Assembly (NCBI GenBank): GCA_016711435.1
Contig: JADJSY010000020.1
Coordinates: forward strand, 62,001 to 126,000
Direction: 5' to 3'
DNA length: 64,000 nucleotides
Origin: Lewinellaceae bacterium
Lineage (GTDB): Bacteria; Bacteroidota; Bacteroidia; Chitinophagales; Saprospiraceae
This document shows positions 42,851 to 49,322 of this stretch, piece after piece. Numbering within the stretch: the first letter of the stretch is position 1; every line of letters starts with the position of its first letter. A program made the translations under genes and the position numbers. The notes under the pieces were generated by a model. That model was not told the DNA's origin and made no database searches. It was given only the letters and a program-made list of their open reading frames with translations.

Positions 42851-42944
42851 GAGATGTTGAGGGGTTGAGATTGTTGAGGGTCGCTCTGTGAAGGAGCGTC
42901 TCGTACACAGAGCGGCCCTCAACAATCTCAACCCTCAACATCTC
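42851..42944. repeat. Inverted repeat, TTGAGGGTTGAGA class, copy 1
   Basis: Arms 42851-42890 and 42906-42944 pair over 39 bp with one bulge and one mismatch; loop 15 nt. Outer units GTTGAGGGGTTGAGATTG, core GAGGGTCGCTCTGTG. The core recurs at 51926-51965. Confidence 0.88.
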
Positions 42945-42966
42945 AACCCCGATAAACCTTACAATA

Positions 42967-43006
42967 AACGGCGCTGCGGGATAACAAGCCCTCAGCGCCG
43001 TTTTTT
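42967..43006 (+). terminator. Intrinsic terminator of ahcY
   Basis: Stem AACGGCGCTG / CAGCGCCGTT (42967-42976 / 42993-43002) with a 16-nt loop and six T. It lies after the inverted repeat, so the repeat is not needed as terminator here. Confidence 0.85.
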
Positions 43007-43068
43007 ATAAATACTTGATTATCAATCCTAATAACGTATACCTAATAACGGATAACTATTTTATAGCG

Positions 43069-44562
43069 ATGAAAAAAATATCCCCGATACTGCTACTTAT
43101 TTTTTGCCTCCCTTACCATGCGCTTTTTGCGGGCAAATACTTTGATTTTTCAGCCTCCGCTAAAGCGGCCTACCAGAATGTCCTGAGCCTTCGATTAGTG
43201 GAAGCGCGGGCGGGGATCGACCAGATGAAACGCAGCGAGCCGGATAACCTGATGGCTATTTATGTTGAAAACTACCTGGATTTTGTCACTGTTTTTGCCA
43301 ATGATAACGAATCTGAATACCGCCGCCTTTCCAAAAATATGGATGCCAGGCTGGATAAAATCTCGCGTGGCGACCGAAAATCACCTTATTATCTGTACAC
43401 ACAGGCTGAAATCAGGCTTCAATGGGCCTTGCTGCGCCTGCGTTTCAGCGATTTTTTGAGCGGCGCCAGCGATATTAAACAGGCCTATGCGCTGCTCGAA
43501 CAAAACCAGAAAAAACACCCCGATTTTATTGCCAATAAAAAAAGCCTGGGCCTGCTGCATGCCATGATCGGTAATGTGCCGGATGATTACAAATGGGTAG
43601 TTCGCGGCCTGGGCGGCATGAGCGGCTCGACAGAACAAGGTCTGCGTGAACTGGAAGAAGTGCTGGCCTACGCCCGGCAACATGAGTTTGTTTTTGAAAA
43701 CGAAGCCGTGGTGACATACGCTTTTCTCCAACTTTACCTGAATAACAAATCCGCCTTAGCCTGGGAAACGATCAAGAACAGCAAACTGAACCCAACAAAC
43801 AACCCGCTGGCCGCCTATGCCCTGGCAACCGTTGCCATGCGCGCCGAACAAAACGATGAAGCGATCCGTATCCTCCAAAATTTCCCCACAGGCAGTGTTT
43901 ACCACGAATTAAACCACCGGTATTACATGCTCGGCCTGGCCAAACTGCGCCGCCTGGATGGAGACGCCAATCAGGCGCTGGAAATGTTTTTGAAACAGTA
44001 CAAAGGAGCAAACGGCGTGAAAGAATGTTACCAGAAATTAGCCTGGTACAGCCTCATTCAGGGCAATCAAAAGGCCTACCAGGATTACATCAATATGGTG
44101 CGGGAAAAAGGCGCCGACAATTCAGAGCCGGATAAAGCGGCATTGCAGGAAGCCAACAGCGCTGAAATGCCTGACACCCGGCTGATCAAAGCCCGCCTGC
44201 TTTTCGACGGCGGTTATTACCAGCGCGCCTATGATCTGTTGAAAAATGCCACCGCTGATTACAGCGCCCATCGCAAACGCTCCCTGGAATATACCTACCG
44301 GATCGGACGCATCACCCATAAAATGGGCAAATCGCCCGAAGCCTTTCGTTTTTATCAGCAGACTTTAGACAACGGCGCCAAAGAACCCTGGTACTTTGCC
44401 TGTAATGCCGCACTGCAAATGGGTCTACTGCACGAAGAAAAACGCGATTATTTCAATGCCCGAAGTGCATTCCAGCGTTGCCTCGGGCTTCACCCGAAAG
44501 AATACGCCAACAGCTTGCATGCACAGGCCAAGGCGGGATTGAGCCGTTGCAGCAATAAGTAA
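43069..44562 (+). CDS. Exported tetratricopeptide-repeat protein
   Basis: The 497-aa protein has a signal peptide (MKKISPILLLIFCLPYHALFAG) and is helical throughout with TPR-like units, clearest at the C-terminus (KARLLFDGGYYQRAYDLL, YRIGRITHKMGKSPEAFRFYQ, LQMGLLHEEKRDYFNARSAF). The arrangement is like the DUF3808/Iml2-type TPR proteins. It probably sits in the periplasm or on the outer membrane as a scaffold. Start at 43069 follows a GATAAC-type element; an in-frame codon at 43015 is rejected because it lies in that element. Confidence 0.8.
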   Translation: MKKISPILLLIFCLPYHALFAGKYFDFSASAKAAYQNVLSLRLVEARAGIDQMKRSEPDNLMAIYVENYLDFVTVFANDNESEYRRLSKNMDARLDKISRGDRKSPYYLYTQAEIRLQWALLRLRFSDFLSGASDIKQAYALLEQNQKKHPDFIANKKSLGLLHAMIGNVPDDYKWVVRGLGGMSGSTEQGLRELEEVLAYARQHEFVFENEAVVTYAFLQLYLNNKSALAWETIKNSKLNPTNNPLAAYALATVAMRAEQNDEAIRILQNFPTGSVYHELNHRYYMLGLAKLRRLDGDANQALEMFLKQYKGANGVKECYQKLAWYSLIQGNQKAYQDYINMVREKGADNSEPDKAALQEANSAEMPDTRLIKARLLFDGGYYQRAYDLLKNATADYSAHRKRSLEYTYRIGRITHKMGKSPEAFRFYQQTLDNGAKEPWYFACNAALQMGLLHEEKRDYFNARSAFQRCLGLHPKEYANSLHAQAKAGLSRCSNK

Positions 44563-44572
44563 GGGTTTATAG

Positions 44573-44690
44573 GTTGAGAATGTTGAGGTTTTGATGGTTT
44601 GAGGGTGGTAACGCTTGGCCAAGGGTTACCACTTCAAACCACCCTCAAACCTCAACCCTCAACGTCTCAACCCTCAACATCTTAACAATC
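44573..44690. repeat. Inverted repeat, TTGAGGGTTGAGA class, copy 2
   Basis: GGTTGAGAATGTTGAGG and TTTGAGGGTGGTAAC on the left (44573-44613) pair with TTACCACTTCAAACC and CCTCAACCCTCAACG on the right (about 44625-44670). The core GGTGGTAAC differs from copies 1 and 3. It lies between the TPR gene and recQ, ending 17 nt before the recQ ATG. Confidence 0.8.
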
Positions 44691-44706
44691 ATCAACCCAA
44701 CACCCT

Positions 44707-46842
44707 ATGTCCCTTCCACAAGCCCTATCCGCACTCAAACAGTATTTCGGTTTTGATGCTTTCCGGCCGCTGCAAGCCGACATAATTCGCACCGTGTACG
44801 AACGCCGGGACGCGCTGGTGCTGATGCCCACGGGCGGGGGTAAAAGTATTTGCTTCCAAATTCCCGCCATCACACTGGACGGCACCGCCATCGTTCTCAG
44901 TCCGCTCATTGCCCTGATGAAAGACCAGGTGGAAGGCCTGAGTGCCAACGGAGTGCCCGCCGCCTTTATGAACAGTTCTTTGGATGTGCACCAAACCCGA
45001 AAAGTGGAGGACGCGCTGCTTGCGGGGCACATTAAGTTGCTTTACGTAAGTCCTGAAAAATTAGTGTCTCAAAGTTTTCAACCCCTGCTCAAGCGACTGA
45101 AAATCAGCCTGTTTGCCATTGATGAGGCGCATTGCATCTCCGCCTGGGGGCACGATTTCAGACCGGAGTACACACAACTGCGTTTTTTAAAAGAACAGTT
45201 TCCACACGTGCCTTTGCTGGCACTTACCGCCACTGCCGATAAACTGACCCGCAAAGACATCATCGGGCAGTTGAAACTCCACGAGCCGGAAGTGTTTATT
45301 TCTTCTTTCGACCGGCCCAATATCAGCCTGCAGGTGCGCCCCGGCCAGCGCCGTCTCGAACAGATCGCAGAATTTTTGAAACAACACCCCAAACAGTCGG
45401 GCATTATTTACTGCCTCTCCAGAAAAGGCTGCGAGGATATTTCCAGCAAACTCAACGCCCGCGGTTTTCGCACCGCTTTTTACCACGCCGAAGTGCCGGC
45501 GGGTCAGCGCAGCAAAGTGCAGGAAGATTTTATCAACGACCGGGTTCCCATCATTTGTGCGACCATAGCCTTTGGAATGGGCATCGACAAAAGCAATGTC
45601 CGTTTTGTCATTCATTACAACCTGCCCCGCAACCTGGAAGGATATTACCAGGAAATCGGTCGCGCCGGTCGCGACGGACTGCCCTCTGCCGCCCTGCTTT
45701 TTTTCAGTTACAGCGACGTGCAGACTTACCGCCAGATGTTTGATGAAGGCGATGGCAGCCCGGAGCAAAAACAACTCAAAATAGCCAAACTGGAGCGGAT
45801 GTATCAATTTGCGGAAGCGCCGGTTTGCCGCAGGCAGACGGTACTCAATTATTTTGGCGAACCCCACGAAGGCAATTGTGGCAATTGTGATGTGTGCCAG
45901 CATCCGCCCCGCAAATTCGACGGCACCATCACCGCGCAAAAAGCCCTCTCCGCCATCCTGCGCGTTCAGGAAAACGTGGGCATGCAATTGCTCGTCGACA
46001 TCCTGCGCGGCAGCCAGCGCCGGGAAATTGTGGAGCAAGGCTACCACCAGATAAAAACCTGGGGCGCCGGAAAGGAATACAGCTTCGATGACTGGATGTT
46101 TTTACTTTCCCAGATGATGCACCTGGGCCTCGTCGAAATCGCTTACGACGACTTCAGCCGCCTGCGCGTGACAGAAAGCGGCCGAAAAGTGCTCTTTGAA
46201 CAAAAAAAAGTAACCCTCGCTCTGCCGCAACCCAAAGCCAAACCGGAAGAAAAACACGTCCGCTTTGTGGAAAAAACCAAAGCCCAGACGTTTAAAGAGG
46301 AATTGTTCGATTTGTTGGTCGCTCTGCGCCGCAGTGTCGCTCAGCAACAGGGAATGCCGCCTTACCTTATTTTTAGCGACGCAACCCTGTCAGAAATGGC
46401 CGAAAAACGCCCCTTGAGCGATACCGACCTGATGCACGTCACGGGTGTGGGCGAGCGCAAACTGCACCTGTATGGCGATGCCTTTATCGGCGCTATCCGC
46501 CGCTTCGTGCTGGAAAAATCAAATGACGGCGCACGGGTCGCCGGCAGTACTTATCTGCAAACCTGGGAGATGTTTAAACAGGGAAAATCTGTGAAAGATA
46601 TTGCCGCCATGCGCGAGATCAGCCCAATGACCGTGGCAAGTCACCTGGCCACGATGTATGAGCGCGGCGAATTGCTGGATATTCACCAATGGGTGCAACC
46701 GGAACAAATGGACATTATCCAGGGTGCGCTGTCGCTTTTTAGCGAACCTTACCAGTTGAAAGAAATCTTCGAGCACTTTGAAGGTAAGTTCTCCTACGAT
46801 CAGATTCGATTCTCCATTGCTGATTTTCGGAAACAACGTTAA
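44707..46842 (+). CDS. recQ: ATP-dependent DNA helicase RecQ
   Basis: RecQ unwinds DNA 3' to 5' in recombination and fork repair. The 711-aa protein has Walker A PTGGGKS (41-47), DEAH (139-142) in FAIDEAHCISAWGHDFRPEY, the helicase motif VI region GRAGRDGLPSA, a RecQ-C zinc motif (CRRQTVLNYFGE..NCGNCDVC), a winged helix, an HRDC domain (about 520-600, LSEMAEKRPLSDTDL) and a C-terminal HTH_40-type region (GKSVKDIAAMREISPMTV). This full domain set is the usual long Bacteroidota form. Next to no repair partner. Confidence 0.96.
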   Translation: MSLPQALSALKQYFGFDAFRPLQADIIRTVYERRDALVLMPTGGGKSICFQIPAITLDGTAIVLSPLIALMKDQVEGLSANGVPAAFMNSSLDVHQTRKVEDALLAGHIKLLYVSPEKLVSQSFQPLLKRLKISLFAIDEAHCISAWGHDFRPEYTQLRFLKEQFPHVPLLALTATADKLTRKDIIGQLKLHEPEVFISSFDRPNISLQVRPGQRRLEQIAEFLKQHPKQSGIIYCLSRKGCEDISSKLNARGFRTAFYHAEVPAGQRSKVQEDFINDRVPIICATIAFGMGIDKSNVRFVIHYNLPRNLEGYYQEIGRAGRDGLPSAALLFFSYSDVQTYRQMFDEGDGSPEQKQLKIAKLERMYQFAEAPVCRRQTVLNYFGEPHEGNCGNCDVCQHPPRKFDGTITAQKALSAILRVQENVGMQLLVDILRGSQRREIVEQGYHQIKTWGAGKEYSFDDWMFLLSQMMHLGLVEIAYDDFSRLRVTESGRKVLFEQKKVTLALPQPKAKPEEKHVRFVEKTKAQTFKEELFDLLVALRRSVAQQQGMPPYLIFSDATLSEMAEKRPLSDTDLMHVTGVGERKLHLYGDAFIGAIRRFVLEKSNDGARVAGSTYLQTWEMFKQGKSVKDIAAMREISPMTVASHLATMYERGELLDIHQWVQPEQMDIIQGALSLFSEPYQLKEIFEHFEGKFSYDQIRFSIADFRKQR

Positions 46843-46938
46843 TAAAAGGGCAAGGGGCAAAGAGCAAAAGGCAATTTAACCACTCGATTGTTCTTTGCCC
46901 TTTGCTCTTTGCTCTTTGCCTTTTCTAAGACTAGGGGC

Positions 46939-47060
46939 AAAAAAAACCCGGTGCTCGTTTGCACCGGGTCGGTTTCCCGTATATAATCTCATGAAAAGTT
47001 TCAAACTGTGGATCAATAATTGCCGCTTCTTTCCTTAGCACCGCCGTTATCTGTTATTGA
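46939..47060 (-). ncRNA. Putative small RNA, copy 1
   Basis: A roughly 122-nt unit on the minus strand with its own promoter (47066-47096) and an intrinsic terminator: stem ACCCGGTGC / GCACCGGGT (9 bp, 6-nt loop) followed by eight T. The 3' 65 nt (46939-47003) are identical in all four copies and include TTTCATGAGATTATATACGG. The 5' half is variable. Start of transcription is inferred from the promoter. Frames through the unit differ between copies, so it is unlikely to be translated. It matches no RNA family I know. Confidence 0.75.
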
Positions 47061-47065
47061 TGATA

Positions 47066-47096
47066 CAAAAGTGCGCCGGGCCGCGCCATACACAAA
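47066..47096 (-). promoter_or_regulatory. Promoter of small RNA copy 1
   Basis: TTTG (47093-47096), 19-nt spacer, then CACTTTTG (47066-47073) on the minus strand; the Bacteroidota consensus is TTTG-N19-TAnnTTTG. Spacer sequence differs from the other copies while the boxes are kept. Confidence 0.75.
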
Positions 47097-47339
47097 GAAC
47101 AGAAAAATAGATTTGTTGACCTGTTCTGTTGGCCCGAAAACCTTGCAAATCCTTCAAAAATTCATATTACTGTTTTAAAACGGCGTATTTGGCTGCAAAA
47201 AAGGCCTGATACACATATAGTTACAATAATATTTGTTGAATTTTTCTTTCTAAAAATATACGTATTTTTTTTGAAAAAAGTTTTTTTGGGTAAAATTAAT
47301 CTGACTATCCGCCTACTATTCAGGAGATTAATCTCTTGA

Positions 47340-47539
47340 GGTTCCATAGCCGCGTAGCGGCATAAGGTCGGTAGAGAAACCAAAGAGTAACGAACAAACA
47401 TGAGTCATCCCGGATTTTTGGAATACCGTCAAATTCGCTCTGGTTTGAGGGCATTCCAAAAATCCGGGATGACTCATGTCGTGAACACGTATGGTATTTG
47501 TTGCTACCGACCTTATGCCGCTACGCGGCTAGAGGAACC
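47340..47539. repeat. Nested inverted repeat with CCGCGTAGCGGC tips
   Basis: Outer arms 47340-47374 and 47504-47539 contain GCCGCGTAGCGGCATAAGG and GGTCGGTAG and their complements. Inner arms 47398-47424 and 47453-47479 are perfect over 27 bp (core GAGTCATCCCGGATTTTTGG). It lies between small-RNA copies 1 and 2. No transposase frame is inside. It resembles a non-autonomous element or a large structured RNA. Confidence 0.85.
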
Positions 47540-47582
47540 ATGCGATCACTATTCCAGGCCGCTAAAGCGTTCGTAAAAAGGC

Positions 47583-47707
47583 AAAAAAAAACCCGGTGCT
47601 CGTTTGCACCGGGTCGGTTTCCCGTATATAATCTCATGAAAAGTTTCAGAATCTGTGGGTCAATAATTACCGCTTTCTCATATATCGCCGCCGCTTTCTT
47701 TTATTGA
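47583..47707 (-). ncRNA. Putative small RNA, copy 2
   Basis: Same architecture as copy 1: promoter 47713-47743, terminator stem 47591-47599 / 47606-47614 followed by nine T on the minus strand. The 5' half is the most diverged (GAAAGCGGCGGCGATATATG in place of the GATAACGGCGGTGC type), but the promoter boxes and the 3' block are kept. Confidence 0.74.
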
Positions 47708-47712
47708 CAGTA

Positions 47713-47743
47713 CAAAAGTGCAAACATTCATACCATACACAAA
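47713..47743 (-). promoter_or_regulatory. Promoter of small RNA copy 2
   Basis: TTTG (47740-47743), 19 nt, CACTTTTG (47713-47720) on the minus strand. Confidence 0.75.
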
Positions 47744-48006
47744 GAACACAAATATGGGTTTGTTGATTGTTTGCAAAATGCTTGTGCCGCGCTGAATTAC
47801 TAAATTTCCTTATATTATAGACCTAAAAAGCCACATTGTCAAAGAATTTAGGTTATTACACATGCCATAACATCACGATTTGTTGATTTCTTTTATATGA
47901 AAAAAATATTATTTTTTTGAATTTTTTTTCGTAGCCACTGATTTTATCCCAAAACCAGTCATTATTCCTAACTTTATTACACTGCAAAATCGAAGAACAA
48001 ATGCCA

Positions 48007-48125
48007 AGGCCGCTGTTGTGCGTCCCCGCCAACAGCAGTTTATTCCGATTCCCAAACCTAAAATGGATCAATTCGCTTAGTATGAGTGGTAATTTGTCGT
48101 TGGCGAGGACGCGCAACGACGGCCT
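48007..48125. repeat. Imperfect inverted repeat AGGCCGYYGTTGYGCGTCC
   Basis: AGGCCGCTGTTGTGCGTCC and CCGCCAACA at 48007-48034 pair with TGTCGTTGGCGAGGACGCG and CAACGACGGCCT at 48095-48125, with several G-T or mismatch positions. It lies between small-RNA copies 2 and 3. Confidence 0.7.
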
Positions 48126-48245
48126 GGGCGGCTCGACATACGCAGCAGAGCAAAAATGAGCGCCTGAAAGCGATACACTCAGTTGACAACCGAGTGGCTT
48201 ATTTGCCCCTTGCCTCTTGCCCCTTGCCTTTTCTTCAATAGGGGC

Positions 48246-48369
48246 AAAAAAAAACCCGGTGCTCGTTTGCACCGGGTCGGTTTCCCGTATATAATCTCAT
48301 GAAAAGTTTCAAAACTGTTGATCAATAATTTCCGCTTCTTTCCTTGCCGCCGCCGTTATCTGTTATTGA
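48246..48369 (-). ncRNA. Putative small RNA, copy 3
   Basis: Promoter 48375-48405, terminator stem 48254-48262 / 48269-48277 with nine T. The 5' part (CAATAACAGATAACGGCGG) is nearly the same as copy 1. A base difference introduces a stop in the frame that is open in copy 1, which argues against a peptide. Confidence 0.75.
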
Positions 48370-48374
48370 TGATA

Positions 48375-48405
48375 CAAAAGTGCGGACGGTTGCTCCACCT
48401 ACAAA
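48375..48405 (-). promoter_or_regulatory. Promoter of small RNA copy 3
   Basis: TTTG (48402-48405), 19 nt, CACTTTTG (48375-48382) on the minus strand. Confidence 0.75.
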
Positions 48406-48722
48406 GAACAATAAAGGGCTTTTGTTGACGACTTTAGATGGGAGGCAACAACGAAAAAAAAAAGTATTTTTATCAAAAAATCGCAAAAAAGTGAACCTTT
48501 AGCCAATACATAGCCTGCACTATCCCTGATTTTGTTGAAAAAAACTATTTAAAAAGGGTTGATATTTTTTTTAAATCGGTCAACTTTTCTGAAAGTAACG
48601 GATGCCCGTTAAGTAAGAGGGCAAAGGGCAAAGGGCGATTTTACCACTCGATTGATATTTGTCTTTTGCCCCTTGCCTTTTGCTTTTTGTCTCTTGCCCT
48701 TTGCCTTTTCTTCAATAGGGGC

Positions 48723-48846
48723 AAAAAAAACCCGGTGCTCGTTTGCACCGGGTCGGTTTCCCGTATATAATCTCATGAAAAGTTTCAAAATCTGTGGGTC
48801 TATCAAGACCGCTTATTTCCTTCGCACCGCCGTTATTCGTTATTGA
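48723..48846 (-). ncRNA. Putative small RNA, copy 4
   Basis: Promoter 48852-48882, terminator stem 48730-48738 / 48745-48753 with eight T. The 3' block is identical to the other copies; the middle (GGTCTTGATAGACCCACAG) has a small local hairpin not present in copies 1-3. Confidence 0.74.
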
Positions 48847-48851
48847 TGATA

Positions 48852-48882
48852 CAAAAGTGCAGGCAAGTCTGTCACTGGTAAA
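48852..48882 (-). promoter_or_regulatory. Promoter of small RNA copy 4
   Basis: TTTA (48879-48882), 19 nt, CACTTTTG (48852-48859). The -33 box is one base off, so this copy may be weaker. Confidence 0.68.
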
Positions 48883-49084
48883 GAACAAAAAAATAAATTT
48901 GTTGAGTGCACTTTTGCTGCTTTCTTTCTCTAAAAAACTATTTTCAATCACTTTTTCAGAGAAAATGATAACTTTTTAAAATGTTTTACATGGACTTAAA
49001 CCCTGATGAAGCCGGTTTTGTTGATTTTTTAGCCTTAAATAATTGTTATTTTTTTTGATTTTTAATCAGAGGCGCTGTTTGGTA

Positions 49085-49195
49085 GACATAGGGTGATGGG
49101 AATAATATCACAATCAACGCAAATGATAGATAAAATGCGGTCGACTCTACACTTTGTAAAACCGCGTTGTGTCCGTCGTGGTAAAAATTCATGCA
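49085..49195. repeat. Element shared with the repeat at 28205-28376
   Basis: ATAAAATGCGGTCGACTCTA and GTGTCCGTCGTGGTAAAAAT match, in order, parts of the element at 28205-28376, and AATCAACGCAAATGATAG matches AATCATTGCAAATGACG there. This copy seems to be half of that inverted repeat. Confidence 0.6.
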
Positions 49196-49235
49196 GGATT
49201 CCTGTATTTTTCCGCCAAATACAGAGATGATAAGT

Positions 49236-49322
49236 AGGTGTGCAAAAATAGTTTTGGCTAAATTATTTGTAAATGCTTGATTATCAACACTGATAACCAA
49301 TAACTGATAACCGATAACTACT
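49236..49322 (+). repeat. GATAAC start-codon element before the M14 gene
   Basis: A full copy reading AGGTGTGCAAAAATAG, TTTTGGCTAAATT, TTTGTAAATGCTTGATTATC, AACACTGATAACC and CCGATAACTACT directly up to the ATG. Same order and spacing as at 60554-60641 and, reversed, before recR. Confidence 0.8.

Larger units (their letters stand above)
46843..49322. other. 2.5-kb gene-free region with a small-RNA array and repeats
   Basis: No protein-coding gene is credible here; the longest frames run through repeats. It contains GGGCAAAGAGCAAAAGGC / TTTGCTCTTTGCCTTTT pairs at 46848-46926, 48190-48240 and 48620-48715, four small-RNA units on the minus strand, a nested inverted repeat at 47340-47539, an imperfect inverted repeat at 48007-48125 and an element shared with 28205-28376 at 49085-49195. 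Base composition is AT-rich outside the repeats. Confidence 0.8.

Noticed and set aside
46939..48846. CRISPR array
   Set aside because: The repeats are about 120 nt, 475-660 nt apart, each with promoter and terminator; there are no short regular spacers and no cas genes.
48609..48951. Open frames through the small-RNA units (for example reading ..ETFHEIIYGKPTRCKRAPGFF)
   Set aside because: The frame differs between copies because of indels, copy 3 has a stop in it, and all frames run through the terminator hairpin, so a conserved peptide is unlikely.
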